A stretch of 64,000 nucleotides of DNA from Arthrobacter citreus (GCA_013200995.1 CP053688.1:4650001-4714000), one strand, 5' to 3'; counted from the first letter of the stretch, positions 27,192 to 37,536 are shown. Numbers and translations are program-made. Notes: a model not told the origin generated them from the letters alone.

Positions 27192-27815
27192 ATGACAGTA
27201 ATAGAGAAATTAGCAAGTGCTTTATACCGTAGAGACGAAGAGCCAAACATCGAGTTAGCAACTCAAGTTGTGGAGCATAATGATAAAGAGGCAGTAAAAG
27301 AGTTGATTGAACACCTTTTTAATAAAAATAAAAACATCCAAAATGATTGTATAAAAGTTTTATATGAAATCGGTGATCGTAAACCTTCTTTATTAAGTGA
27401 TTATACAAATCAATTTTTTTCACTATTAAATAGTAAAAACAATAGACTTCAATGGGGAGCAATGACCGCTATAAATAGTATTACAAATGATGTCCCTGAT
27501 ATAATATTTTCTCATATAGAACAAATCATTCAAGCGGGTGACAAAGGTTCAGTCATTACGAAGGATCAAGTTGTAAATATCCTTATTAAACTATGTTCTA
27601 TTAAGGCGTATGAAGAAGTGGCCTTTAAGCTACTGATTGAACAATTAGTTAAAAGTCCAACTAATCAGCTACCGATGTATGCTGAGAAATCTATGTCTAT
27701 TATTTATGAAGAAAATAAAAATATATTTATTGAAACAATAACTTCTAGACTAGGTGATATTGAAAAAGAGTCTAAAAGAAAACGAGTTGAAAAGGTTATT
27801 AAAAAGCTTGGCTGA
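27192..27815 (+). CDS. HEAT/armadillo-like helical repeat protein
   Basis: A 207-residue, all-helical soluble protein. Short amphipathic helix pairs recur about every 38 residues (NIQNDCIKVLYEIGD; NRLQWGAMTAINSI; VITKDQVVNILIKL; QLPMYAEKSMSIIYEENK), which is the HEAT-repeat style. Such proteins serve as scaffolds or binding surfaces; no partner can be named. AAAGGTGG precedes the ATG. It is monocistronic and followed by a repeat array instead of an obvious terminator. Confidence 0.65.
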   Translation: MTVIEKLASALYRRDEEPNIELATQVVEHNDKEAVKELIEHLFNKNKNIQNDCIKVLYEIGDRKPSLLSDYTNQFFSLLNSKNNRLQWGAMTAINSITNDVPDIIFSHIEQIIQAGDKGSVITKDQVVNILIKLCSIKAYEEVAFKLLIEQLVKSPTNQLPMYAEKSMSIIYEENKNIFIETITSRLGDIEKESKRKRVEKVIKKLG

Positions 27816-27847
27816 ACTTGTTAAATGAAACGAACAAAATGTGTACT

Positions 27848-27945
27848 TTGTTGATAAAGTGGTGAACTTTATTGATAAAGTACTTATTTTTGTTGATATA
27901 ACAGAAACTTTGTTCATAAATTGCCTGTTTTCGTTGATAAACTGA
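27848..27945 (-). repeat. Family A repeat, inverted copy, five units
   Basis: Units containing TTGTTGATA or a close variant begin at 27848, 27869, 27890, 27910 and 27931 (spacing 21, 21, 20, 21). Read on the minus strand they give TATCAAC, the core of the array at 12349-12480. The rest of the gap to 28217 is AT-rich; a TATAAT at 28175-28180 may be the -10 box of the protease gene, without a convincing -35. Confidence 0.8.
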
Positions 27946-28217
27946 GAAAAGTAATGTGAAAGCAACATTGTAAGATGATACAAAAGGCTAGGAAGATTAA
28001 ATTAACTAGGTAATTAGAATTGTGCATTAGAAAAAAATGCATTCTTTGACAAAAAATGATAGTTTTCTACTTATTCACTCTGTTTTCTTATCCTTTTTTG
28101 TTGAAAATATTCGAATTATAAAAAAATTTGTATTTGATAAAATTTGTAAAACCTAAAATCCTGTCAAATCTCAATATAATAAAAACTATCAAGAGAGAGA
28201 GAGGAAGATGGGGGAAA

Positions 28218-31200
28218 ATGAAAAAGAGAATCAAAAAAAATGTTACGACCCTAGCGGTAACAACAGGGCTTGTAGCAAGCGTATTTAATCCAATTTCTAT
28301 TCATCACAGTGTTCATGCACAATCAACGTCAAAAGTTGAACAAGTTTTATCAGCTCTTACACCAGCTCAACGTGAGGCTATTAAGCAATTAAAAATCAGT
28401 GATAAAGAAGGGCTTCAAGTTTCTCCTGATTTGGACTTAACAAGTGAAAAGTCAACTTCTGTAATTGTTGAATTTAAAGACAAGCCAGCAAATACAGCAG
28501 TTATGGTTGCACAAGCGGATGGAACAACTCTTTCAGAAGCAGATGCACAAGATAAAGTAGACGCTTCACATGACACATTCCAACAAGATTTAAAAACAAT
28601 TTTTAGTAAAGAGTTAAAAGAAAAGAAGAATCCTTATAAAATTAAACGTTCTTATAAAAAAGCATTTAACGGAGTTGCAATGACACTCCCTGCAAATAAA
28701 GTAAAATCATTACTTAAATCTAGTTCAGTACAAGCAGTATGGAGTGATTTACAAGTTAAGCTAGATGATCCAACTACTAAAGAACTTAGCACTACTGAAC
28801 AACAATCTTCAACTCATACGATGGTAACATTCCCTGGTATTGAAAAGCTTCATGAAGAAGGCTATACAGGAAAAGGAGTAAAGGTTGGTGTTATTGATAC
28901 GGGCATCGACTATAATCATCCAGATTTAAAAGATGCTTATAAAGGCGGATATGATTTCGTAGATAATGACAACGATCCGATGGAAACAACATATGCGGAT
29001 TGGCAGAAATCGGGACAACCGGAAACAAATGGTGGAGCATATTATACAGAGCATGGAACGCATGTAGCTGGAACTATTGCAGGACAAGGTAAAAACAATG
29101 CAGACTTTGCAGTAAAAGGCGTAGCACCAGACGCTGATCTTTATGCTTATCGAGTTCTTGGCCCCTATGGATCTGGTCAAACATCAGCAATTTTAGCCGG
29201 AGTTGACAGAGCAGTTTCAGACGGAATGGACATCATTAGTATGTCACTTGGAGCAGACTATAATGATCCACTATATCCTACGGCAATTGCGGTAAATAAT
29301 GCCGTACTTTCAGGAGTTACAGCTGTTGTTGCAGCAGGGAATGCAGGAAATAAAATGTATACATTAGGTTCTCCAGGAAATTCACCTTTGGCAATCACAG
29401 TTGGAGCAAGTGATACTGCTAATACGATTCCAAATTATTCAGCAACAGCGAAATCTTCAACTGGTGATTTACCAGCTGACTTGAAATTTGCCGCTCAAGG
29501 ACTTACTGATAATGTAGCGGAATTTCAAGGGAAAACGTATAAAATGGTAAATATAGGACAAGGGCAAGAAACCTCTTACTTTAAAAGAGATTCAGATGGA
29601 AACTATACAATACCAATCGATGTAACTGGAAAAATTGTTATTGCTCAACGTGGTAGTTTAGGTATTGAAGAAATTGTTAAACGAGCTAAATCACATGGAG
29701 CAAAGGCTGTTGTTTTAGTGAATGCATCTGGAGATACATTATCAGATGTATACTTAGGTAATGTATATGGATATATTCCAACATTTTTAATAAACAGCGC
29801 GCAAGGTACTAATATTCAAATTAAAATACCTTTAACTGAAGCGGCGAAAGGAAATACAGTCGACTTTACATTTGGTAACATGAGCCAAACAGTTACACAA
29901 GGTAATAAATTAGCGGACTTTAGTTCTCGTGGTCCATCTCGTGTGTTATATGATATTAAACCAGAAGTAACAGCACCAGGTGTAGCTGTATTCTCAACTG
30001 TACCTTCTTATATGCATAAGGATGACAATGGAAATCCATTAACTGATTATCAATATGCGTATGAACGCTTATCTGGTACATCGATGGCTACACCGAATGT
30101 TTCAGGGGTAGCAGCATTATTAAAACAAGCTCATCCAGATATGACGCCTGCAGATATTAAGGCGACACTAATGAATACTGCAGATCCATTAAATGATAAA
30201 TATAGTGTCTATGAAGTGGGTGCAGGTTTAGTTGATCCTTACAAAGCTGTTCATGCTGGGACTGAAATTCAAGTGAAAGACAAAACAAAAACACTAAACA
30301 GTAATGCTAATGATTCAGGCACGATTACTCTTGCAAGTAAAGGAATCAAAACAATTAAAAACATTACTGGAGCTTTAAGCTTTGGCGAACAAGCTGCTAA
30401 TGGTAAGGCTATTACGGATCAACGTTCAATGACTATATTTAATAAAAGCTCTGAAGATAAAACATATGATGTAAAAGTTCAGTTCCAAACATTGGATGCA
30501 CGCTTTACAAATGACTCTAGAGCGGACCAAGATGCTGCTGCTAATGGCGTTACATTAGATGTGAAATCGTCTATAAAAGTGAAACGATACAGCAGTGCGA
30601 ATATGGATGCGACAATCAACGTTCCTAAGAGTGCTAAACTTGGTACTTATGAAGGGTATGTTGTGTACACAAATCAAAAGAACCCTGATGAAACGTATAA
30701 AGTACCGTTTGCTATTCATACAGTTGATGAAGGATTTGATTATGTAAAAGGAGATCCAGCTGCATTCACTGTACCTTATGAAGCAGGTAGTAATGCAACA
30801 AGGTGGTCAATTGGCGTGGATTTCAAGCTGAAATCTCACATGCGTAATTTTGATTTCTTCCTTGTTGATCCAAAAACAAACGAAGAAATTGGTTATCTTG
30901 GCTCAGCTGATGGAATGGCTGCAGATGAGGGTATTCAATATTATTTCCGAGGTATATTGAACGGTGGACAATATTACCCGTTAACAGGAAACCCGGATAG
31001 CCCAGTTGCATTTGATTATAAGGAAATTGACCCAGGATTATGGAAAATACGAATGGTTGGTACAAATGATAATGGTGCAACCTTCTCTAGTGACGCTCCT
31101 GTTTATTATGGAGAGAAAGAACCAAAGGTTACAATGAATTATGGAGCAGGTCAAATCGTTGAAACTGCTAATGCAACTGACAAAACAGTTACAGTAACAG

Positions 31201-32510
31201 GTAATGCGTTTGATAAAAACATAGCTGAAATGCAAGCAGCAGGTATTGATGCTTCACAAGGCGAAAATAAAATGTATTATTACAACCCAAATAATTCGAA
31301 TGAAATTAATATTCCTGTAGATGGAAATGGAAACTTTAATTCAGAAATACCATTATCAACAGCAGGGCCAGTCTCATTGCCAATTACACAATATGATTTC
31401 TATGACAGAGATAAATCAACTGTTGAAAATTATGGAAGTACTAGAGATGTTTACTTTGTAAAAAAAGGAACTGCCTATACTTCAGCAATTGCAGATAAAC
31501 AAAGAGTTAACATGGGAGATACAACAACAGTAACATTCTCATCGAAAAATGTTACAACAAAGGTGAAAAAAGCTGAATACTCTTTCTTATATCCAAATAA
31601 GTTCCTAGATGTAGTGAGTGTTAAGCCACATGGAACATATAAAGGAAATTTAGATGTTACTTCTACATCTACACCTTTTAACACTAGTTACACTAAAATG
31701 ACGATTACAGCAACAGCACTTGGTGACCTTGCGACTACAGGAATTACTGGAGATACTTCTTTAGTTGACTTGACGTTTAAAACAAAAGATATTTACTACA
31801 AAGGTCCAATGACATTTGATGATCCAACTGGTACTTCTAGATTCTTTAACGCAGTTTATACGAATGTAGATGATAGTAAGGTAACGACGCAAGGAATTCA
31901 ACCTTATTTCTATATTACTCCTACTTATTCTCTTATGAGGGGTGAGGTTCAAGCAGAAGGATTGGCAACAGGAATTGACAATGCAGGGAATATTAATATG
32001 AAAAATCTTGACTATAATAAAGCTGGTTCAAAAATTAGTGTGAAAGATTCCGATGGTAAAGAATACGGAGTAGCTGATCCGTTGGGATATAGCGCAACAG
32101 CTCCAGCAGGTTTTACATCTAGATTACCTATTACAGATAAAACATTTACATTATCAATCGATGTACCGGGACATTTCACATTCAAGAAGGACTTTACAGT
32201 TGGTTTGAAAGAAGACGGTAAAGTGACAGCTGGATCTAAACCAGTTGAATATAGCTATATCCCTGGTGGAGATGTGAATAAGGATAACGTAATTGACATT
32301 AAAGATGCTCTATATATTCAAACATATTGGGGTACAAATAAACGTGATGCAGATATCAACTATGATGGTGTGGTTGATGAGAAGGATATGCAGTACGTAA
32401 TTAATAACTACTTAATGCAAAACCCATTTGTTGACAATTCACCTAAGGCAGTTAAGAAATTCAAAAGTGAAACGATAGATGATGTTTTAACAGATCTTGG
32501 TTTAGAGTAA
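28218..32510 (+). CDS. Large secreted subtilisin-like protease with cohesin-like and dockerin modules
   Basis: 1430 residues. Signal peptide (KKRIKKN...VHAQ, 1-34), inhibitor-I9 propeptide (~65-175), then a Vpr-like subtilase: Asp227 in VGVIDTGID, His279 in HGTHVAGT, Ser622 in GTSMATPNVSG, with a protease-associated insert (~415-560). Residues ~1084-1190 (VNMGDTTTVTFSSKNV...VDLTFKTKD) read like a cohesin beta-sandwich, and ~1349-1404 has two dockerin F-hand units, DVNKDNVIDIKDALYIQTYW and DINYDGVVDEKDMQYVIN. It is probably released and degrades proteins, with the modules mediating self- or cell-surface docking. The ATG at 28218 follows GATGGGGG; upstream codons in frame lack a ribosome site. 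No LPXTG anchor. Confidence 0.9.
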   Translation: MKKRIKKNVTTLAVTTGLVASVFNPISIHHSVHAQSTSKVEQVLSALTPAQREAIKQLKISDKEGLQVSPDLDLTSEKSTSVIVEFKDKPANTAVMVAQADGTTLSEADAQDKVDASHDTFQQDLKTIFSKELKEKKNPYKIKRSYKKAFNGVAMTLPANKVKSLLKSSSVQAVWSDLQVKLDDPTTKELSTTEQQSSTHTMVTFPGIEKLHEEGYTGKGVKVGVIDTGIDYNHPDLKDAYKGGYDFVDNDNDPMETTYADWQKSGQPETNGGAYYTEHGTHVAGTIAGQGKNNADFAVKGVAPDADLYAYRVLGPYGSGQTSAILAGVDRAVSDGMDIISMSLGADYNDPLYPTAIAVNNAVLSGVTAVVAAGNAGNKMYTLGSPGNSPLAITVGASDTANTIPNYSATAKSSTGDLPADLKFAAQGLTDNVAEFQGKTYKMVNIGQGQETSYFKRDSDGNYTIPIDVTGKIVIAQRGSLGIEEIVKRAKSHGAKAVVLVNASGDTLSDVYLGNVYGYIPTFLINSAQGTNIQIKIPLTEAAKGNTVDFTFGNMSQTVTQGNKLADFSSRGPSRVLYDIKPEVTAPGVAVFSTVPSYMHKDDNGNPLTDYQYAYERLSGTSMATPNVSGVAALLKQAHPDMTPADIKATLMNTADPLNDKYSVYEVGAGLVDPYKAVHAGTEIQVKDKTKTLNSNANDSGTITLASKGIKTIKNITGALSFGEQAANGKAITDQRSMTIFNKSSEDKTYDVKVQFQTLDARFTNDSRADQDAAANGVTLDVKSSIKVKRYSSANMDATINVPKSAKLGTYEGYVVYTNQKNPDETYKVPFAIHTVDEGFDYVKGDPAAFTVPYEAGSNATRWSIGVDFKLKSHMRNFDFFLVDPKTNEEIGYLGSADGMAADEGIQYYFRGILNGGQYYPLTGNPDSPVAFDYKEIDPGLWKIRMVGTNDNGATFSSDAPVYYGEKEPKVTMNYGAGQIVETANATDKTVTVTGNAFDKNIAEMQAAGIDASQGENKMYYYNPNNSNEINIPVDGNGNFNSEIPLSTAGPVSLPITQYDFYDRDKSTVENYGSTRDVYFVKKGTAYTSAIADKQRVNMGDTTTVTFSSKNVTTKVKKAEYSFLYPNKFLDVVSVKPHGTYKGNLDVTSTSTPFNTSYTKMTITATALGDLATTGITGDTSLVDLTFKTKDIYYKGPMTFDDPTGTSRFFNAVYTNVDDSKVTTQGIQPYFYITPTYSLMRGEVQAEGLATGIDNAGNINMKNLDYNKAGSKISVKDSDGKEYGVADPLGYSATAPAGFTSRLPITDKTFTLSIDVPGHFTFKKDFTVGLKEDGKVTAGSKPVEYSYIPGGDVNKDNVIDIKDALYIQTYWGTNKRDADINYDGVVDEKDMQYVINNYLMQNPFVDNSPKAVKKFKSETIDDVLTDLGLE

Positions 32511-32528
32511 TAGAATAATAGTATTGTT

Positions 32529-32566
32529 TAATCGGTGACGATCAATGATCGTTACCGATTTTTTTC
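32529..32566 (+). terminator. Terminator after the first subtilase
   Basis: AATCGGTGACGATC / GATCGTTACCGATT with one mismatch and a 3-5-nt loop, followed by seven T residues. Confidence 0.92.
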
Positions 32567-33138
32567 TTTAAATATTAACGAACGAGATTCTCTTTTTTTT
32601 TTTAAAATTATGTAACACTTGTATTTCTTAAACACGTTATAAAGAGATTACTAGTTTTAAAAAGGGAATAGCGGATACGATAAACTAACTCTTATAAAGG
32701 TGATTAAAACAATACAATATTAAATATATAACTCGTGTATTTTTTAGTAAATTGGGGTAATTGGGAATAATCAGATTAATAAAATTATAGAGTTATTAGA
32801 CAAAAAAAGACAATTTTCGGGTCGGGATTAGTCAACTAAGTACATTGTTTTAATGGATTTTGTTGGGAAATGATGAAAAAACATTGTTTAGTAGTTTCAT
32901 GTTTGGGGGAAACTGGGAAAAGATTAATTATTTTTATAGGAATCTAAATTAATTTTAAGGAATTTTTAACCAAATATAGCGTAATTATTCAACATATGGA
33001 ATAAGCAAGTTTACATAAAAATATTGCCATCTAAAAAGCGTTTTTAGTAGAAATCTAGATTATATAAATAAGCACATAAATTGGCTTTAACTCATAATAC
33101 TACTTATAAAAGTTTCTTTTAGCAGGTTGGTGGTTAAA
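32567..33138. other. AT-rich intergenic region
   Basis: About 570 bp with no reading frame that has a start and ribosome site, no hairpin and no repeat family that I can recognise. It probably contains the promoter of the repetitive hydrophobic gene at 33139, but no clear -35/-10 pair stands out. Confidence 0.5.
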
Positions 33139-33753
33139 ATGGGAGGCGAATCAAAAGCAATAGTGGGATCAGTGATTGTATCGATTGGAACAATTACAGC
33201 TGCAATTGGTTCTACGCCGTCCAAATATTTAAAAAGTAGTGTACGAGATGACTTAACTTTAATCGGAAATGTTTTGCAGGCTACCGGTAATGGTATTGAT
33301 GCTGAAGCGGATGGGACAATACTTAGAGCAGTTGGAAAAGAGATCACAGCAAGTGGGAATGTTACTGTTTTTGCAGGCGTTATTTTTGATATTCGAAAAG
33401 AAGCATCTTATAAATTATTTATTGCAGGTAATTTGTTACAAGCTTTAGGGTTAGGTGTTAATGTTGGAGAAGCGGTTGAACTCGCTCCATTTCTAGGCCA
33501 GTCAGAAAACATTGTAGGAGGCTTGACACAAATCATAGGAAATACAATGCAAGCAATAGGATGGTCAGAAGCATTAGATAGTATTAAAGAGAATGAAAAT
33601 AAACAAAAAAAGTTCGGTTACTTTTATGATGACCAACTTGAAAGCAGCAATGATCAATCTGAATTATTGGTTGCAACGGGTAGTTGGATCCAAGCGGTTG
33701 GTTCTGTAATTTCAGTGATTGGAGCAATAAAAGAAGAATCTGCGACTTATTAA
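33139..33753 (+). CDS. Repetitive hydrophobic protein, DUF6944-like
   Basis: A 204-residue Gly/Ala/Ile-rich protein built of imperfect repeats such as GNVLQATGNGIDAEADG, AGNLLQALGLGVNVGEA and GNTMQAIGWSEALD, with pairs like IVSIGTITAAIGST and SVISVIGAIK. No signal peptide, no classical long membrane span. It resembles a Bacillus family I recall as DUF6944 (repetitive protein), function unknown. The ATG at 33139 follows GGTGG; a TTG four codons upstream is in frame but overlaps that site. Confidence 0.65.
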   Translation: MGGESKAIVGSVIVSIGTITAAIGSTPSKYLKSSVRDDLTLIGNVLQATGNGIDAEADGTILRAVGKEITASGNVTVFAGVIFDIRKEASYKLFIAGNLLQALGLGVNVGEAVELAPFLGQSENIVGGLTQIIGNTMQAIGWSEALDSIKENENKQKKFGYFYDDQLESSNDQSELLVATGSWIQAVGSVISVIGAIKEESATY

Positions 33754-33841
33754 GCTGAAAGTAAGCAGAACTTTCACTTTAATTTATCGAGGACGGTCGT
33801 CTTTTATCAAGTTCAACTAATTCCTGCACGAAATTATAGTC

Positions 33842-33873
33842 AAAAGCGGAGATAAATAGCTCACGCTTTTTTT
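33842..33873 (+). terminator. Terminator between DUF6944-like gene and sigma factor
   Basis: AAAAGCG-GAG / CTC-A-CGCTTTT stem with one mismatch and a T8 tail. The remaining ~180 bp before the sigma gene is AT-rich with no further structure. Confidence 0.75.
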
Positions 33874-34053
33874 TGCGTTATTAAAAATGATCTTAATTGT
33901 GTTAAAATGCTTTAAAGTAAAAAATAAAGATAAATATAGAAGAGTTTTGTTTACTATTACATAAATTAAATAAAAAAACTTTTTGACCCCGTATCTTTTT
34001 AAACTTCTATTACGTTTATAAGGTAGAGAGTGTTATTAAAGGAGTGAACACAA

Positions 34054-34773
34054 ATGACTAGTAAGCTTAGACTGCACAGTATAGAACAAGAAAATCAGGA
34101 ACAGAGGTCAGATGAATTTTATTGGAAGGAGTATTATCCGAAGTTACAACGCTATTGTCATTTTCTATCCCAAAATGAATGGGATGGAGACGATCTTGCT
34201 CAGGAAGCCTTTTTTAAGGCAGTAAAATACTATAGTAATGAAAAATTGAGCTCTGCTTTATTAAATAAAATAGCTTACAACCTTTGGATTGATACTTTAC
34301 GAAAAAGAAAAGAAGAAACAGTTTGTCCCGATTTAGACCTTTTCCAGATTACAGTTAATCATTCAGTTGATCATAAAATCAACAGTGTAGAGCTCTTACT
34401 AAAGCATTTTACTCCAAAACAAGCGGTTATCTTTTTTCTAAAAGAAGCATTTCAATACAAATTTAAAGAAATTGCCGAAATGATTGGAGCAACTGAAATA
34501 GCGATAAAATCTAGCCACCACCGGGCAAAAAAGCGCCTAGATAATAAAAACATAGAGGAAGAATCTAATTCAGTTGAACATTATTGGAATGAAGAGGAGA
34601 GGAAAGAACTTGAGGAACTATTTAATATAGCTTTAGAAGTTCAGGACCCTTCTATCCTTATTCACGCTATTCCTTCTATAGATAGTATTGCTGACAGTCC
34701 TAAAATGGTGTTCTGTAATTTCCAATCAATTCGAAAACAATCTCCTTCAAGCACTCTCTGCATGGCGGCATAG
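34054..34773 (+). CDS. Sigma-70 family (ECF-like) RNA polymerase sigma factor
   Basis: 239 residues. Region 2 is seen in YWKEYYPKLQRYCHFL...WDGDDLAQEAFFKAVKYY...IAYNLWIDTLRKRK (residues ~22-90) and region 4 in LLKHFTPKQAVIFFLKEAFQ...FKEIAEMIGATEIAIKSSHHRAKKRL (~110-165). A C-terminal extension of about 70 residues of unknown role follows, including two cysteines. No anti-sigma gene is adjacent. AAAGGAGTG precedes the ATG. The stop codon is only 30 bp from the clpP paralogue, so the two are probably cotranscribed, an unusual pairing. Confidence 0.83.
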   Translation: MTSKLRLHSIEQENQEQRSDEFYWKEYYPKLQRYCHFLSQNEWDGDDLAQEAFFKAVKYYSNEKLSSALLNKIAYNLWIDTLRKRKEETVCPDLDLFQITVNHSVDHKINSVELLLKHFTPKQAVIFFLKEAFQYKFKEIAEMIGATEIAIKSSHHRAKKRLDNKNIEEESNSVEHYWNEEERKELEELFNIALEVQDPSILIHAIPSIDSIADSPKMVFCNFQSIRKQSPSSTLCMAA

Positions 34774-34803
34774 CCAATTAACGCTTTTAAGGAGGATTTT
34801 TAA

Positions 34804-35388
34804 ATGACGACAATTCCATATGTAATTGAACAATCTAATCGTGGTGAACGTTCATACGATATTTATTCCCGCTTGTTAAAGGATCGAATTATTATAATAG
34901 GTGATGAGATTAATGATCAAGTAGCAAACAGTGTAGTTGCACAATTATTATTTTTGGCAGCGGATGCGCCCGATAAAGAAATTTCACTTTATATAAATAG
35001 TCCAGGTGGGTCGACTTCAGCAGGCTTTGCTATATATGATACAATGCAATATATTAAACCCGATATTAGAACAATTTGTACAGGAATGGCAGCGTCCTTT
35101 GGCGCAATGCTTTTGCTAGCAGGAACTAAAGGTAAGCGTTTGGCACTTCCAAACAGCGAAATCATGATTCACCAACCGTTAGGAGGGGCAAAAGGTCAAG
35201 CAACAGAAATTGAAATATCTGCTCGCAGAATATTAAAGCTACGCGAACATATTAATCATATTATTGCCGACCGAACAGGGCAATCTGTTGAAAAAGTTTC
35301 AAAAGACACAGATCGAGACTATTTCATGAGTGCGGAAGAAGCGAAAGAATATGGAATTATTGATGAAATTCTCTACCCGACTAATTGA
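34804..35388 (+). CDS. clpP: ATP-dependent Clp protease proteolytic subunit (ClpP paralogue)
   Basis: A 194-residue ClpP with the catalytic triad at the canonical numbers Ser98 (GMAASFGA), His123 (IMIHQPLGG) and Asp172 (DTDRDYF). It forms the tetradecameric barrel that degrades proteins fed by Clp ATPases. Compared with the main B. subtilis ClpP it has [20 protein letters not shown] at the N-terminus but a shortened C-terminus (ILYPTN). AAGGAGG precedes the ATG. Its linkage to a sigma factor instead of the usual locus marks it as a second, conditionally expressed copy (B. cereus also carries a second ClpP). Confidence 0.92.
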   Translation: MTTIPYVIEQSNRGERSYDIYSRLLKDRIIIIGDEINDQVANSVVAQLLFLAADAPDKEISLYINSPGGSTSAGFAIYDTMQYIKPDIRTICTGMAASFGAMLLLAGTKGKRLALPNSEIMIHQPLGGAKGQATEIEISARRILKLREHINHIIADRTGQSVEKVSKDTDRDYFMSAEEAKEYGIIDEILYPTN

Positions 35389-35411
35389 CTTAATAAAATT
35401 TTACTAAAGAG

Positions 35412-35436
35412 AAAGGTTAGCAGTGCTAGCCTTTTT
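35412..35436 (+). terminator. Terminator of the sigma-clpP unit, also the intron insertion point
   Basis: AAAGGTTAGCA / TGCTAGCCTTT with one G-T mismatch; its T tract runs straight into the first base of the group II intron at 35437. Confidence 0.88.
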
Positions 35437-36070
35437 GTGCGACGGGCAGTCGCATAGGGTGCTGACCTAGTCAGCACCCTTCAATCATTTTAACTAGACA
35501 GAGACGACACTTCGGTGTAACGACTGGACGAAGGATAAAATTATGAATTCCAGATGGTGAAAATCCATACTCGAGGAGACTGACCTAGCTCGAGAAGTCT
35601 AATCTAGGGCATTATCGCGAGGTATTGTCTGAAGGAGATGCGGTAAATCGAGAGACCCGTAGACGAAAAGATAGACCCTAATGCAAGAAGTGTGAAGCAC
35701 GGCGGCGGGATAAGTTGGTGACTCTGCGAAAAGTGAGGAAACCCACTAAAACGGCATTTTCTTTAGAAGTCAGAGCGAGAAAATGTGGCTTATAACGTGA
35801 TGGTGCAGGGTATGTCTTGAAGGAAAATGCGATGACCCCGTGAGGTCTCCACCTTACCGAACAGGCAGGGTTCTAATCTATAAGGGCAATCCGAAGTGAT
35901 GAAGAACGGGTGGAGAAGTCAGACGTTCTCATAGTACGGAAGTAGTTCGATGACCATAACATTGAATGAACGGAAGGGGAACGACCTATGGCTCCAAGTC
36001 ATGGACGAGATGGAATGTCAACAATCAAGTTACTGAGGTAAAACCGTTTGAATGAACATCAAGGAAAGGC

Positions 36071-37516
36071 ATGGAATATGTAATGAATCAAGAGTGGAAA
36101 TTTAAATTACACAGTGTTTATGGTCAATTATTATTCGACCGTAAATTAACAAAAAGCTTCGAACAAGTAAAAGCGAATAAAGGTACAGGTGGAATTGACG
36201 GAGAATCAATCGAAAGTTATGAATCTAACTTGAATGGAAATATTTTGTCATTACTTGAAAAGTTAAGAACGAAAACCTACAAAGCACAACCAGTCAAAAG
36301 AGTATACATACCTAAGAAAAATGGAAAGAAACGACCATTGGGAATTCCGACAATTCAAGACCGTATTGTTCAACAGAGTTTAGTAAATGTGTTACAACCA
36401 AAATTTGAGGATCTACTGTTTCATAATTGGTCAGTAGGATATCGACCAAATCGAGGAGTTCAAAGAGCCCTTCAAATAATCTTATGGAATATAGAACAGG
36501 GATATAATCATATATACGATTGTGATATAAAAGGCTTCTTCGATAATATTCCACATAAGAATCTAATCGGAATATTAAAGAAATACGTCTCGGACCGAAC
36601 GGTCCTTAGTCTCATAGAACAATGGTTAAAGGTTGGACACATGGAAGAAGGAAAACTGATTCATTCTGACTACGGGACTCCTCAAGGTGGAGTAATTTCA
36701 CCATTACTAGCAAATGTCTATCTTAATGAATTGGATTGGGAATGGGATTTGAATGGTATTCGCTTCGTTCGTTACGCAGATGATTTTCTTTTATTTGCGA
36801 AATCAAAAGAATTAATCGAAAAAGCAGCGTCCTTAACTAAAGAAAAGTTGAAAGAGTTAGGATTAGAGATTTCAAAAGAGAAAACTAGAGTAGTCAACTT
36901 TGAGAAGGACGATTTCGATTTCCTAGGTTTTACATTTCATCATTGGAGACCGAATAAGAAAGTTAATAAACCTATATTTCATGTGACACCTAAGGAAGAA
37001 TCAATCAAAGACTTTCGATTGAAAATTAAAGAAAAGACTCGAAAGACTTTAACTCTGAGCAAAGAAGAATGGGTTAGTCGTGTGAATCCAATTATACGTG
37101 GAAAAGTCAATTATTATGTGACAATCATCAAAGCGATTAAGGCTAATGAAGAACTAGGTCAGACAAGTCATTGTATTACCAGATGGACGAGAAATCGACT
37201 TCGAAATCTAGATGGATACATAAGAAGGCGACTGCGAGTAGCCTTTATTCATAAACATCCAACCCAAAGAAAAGGGGATAAAATGAATAGTTTATGGAAT
37301 AACTCATTCTTTCTAAAGACTAACCTAATCCCATCTTATTGGCTTTACTTAAATAAAGCTTTCGGCTACACAAAAGAACAATATTTAAATGACATGAAGA
37401 AAACAACTAAACGCAACATACATACAAGGATTAAAAGAGAAAGAGAAAAGGGAAAAGAATATTACAACCCTATTCGTCTCCAAAAGATGCAAAATGCCTG
37501 GAATGCATCCTCTTGA
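36071..37516 (+). CDS. ltrA: Group II intron-encoded reverse transcriptase/maturase
   Basis: 481 residues. Reverse transcriptase blocks: GTGGIDGESIESYE, RVYIPKKNGKKRPLGIPTI, VGYRPNRGVQRAL, IYDCDIKGFFDNIPH, GTPQGGVISPLLANVYL and the catalytic FVRYADDF, then DFLGFTF. The maturase X domain follows with EEWVSRVNPIIRGKVNYY and RNRLRNLDGYIRRRLR. There is no C-terminal HNH endonuclease zinc motif, so mobility would be endonuclease-independent, as in several bacterial intron classes. The ATG at 36071 follows AAGGAAAGG closely; the next Met (36083) is possible. Confidence 0.93.
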   Translation: MEYVMNQEWKFKLHSVYGQLLFDRKLTKSFEQVKANKGTGGIDGESIESYESNLNGNILSLLEKLRTKTYKAQPVKRVYIPKKNGKKRPLGIPTIQDRIVQQSLVNVLQPKFEDLLFHNWSVGYRPNRGVQRALQIILWNIEQGYNHIYDCDIKGFFDNIPHKNLIGILKKYVSDRTVLSLIEQWLKVGHMEEGKLIHSDYGTPQGGVISPLLANVYLNELDWEWDLNGIRFVRYADDFLLFAKSKELIEKAASLTKEKLKELGLEISKEKTRVVNFEKDDFDFLGFTFHHWRPNKKVNKPIFHVTPKEESIKDFRLKIKEKTRKTLTLSKEEWVSRVNPIIRGKVNYYVTIIKAIKANEELGQTSHCITRWTRNRLRNLDGYIRRRLRVAFIHKHPTQRKGDKMNSLWNNSFFLKTNLIPSYWLYLNKAFGYTKEQYLNDMKKTTKRNIHTRIKREREKGKEYYNPIRLQKMQNAWNASS

Positions 37517-37536
37517 TAAACACTACAACATATGGG

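Noticed and set aside
32567..33138. Possible small RNA in the 570-bp gap after the first subtilase
   Set aside because: No promoter-terminator pair could be matched.
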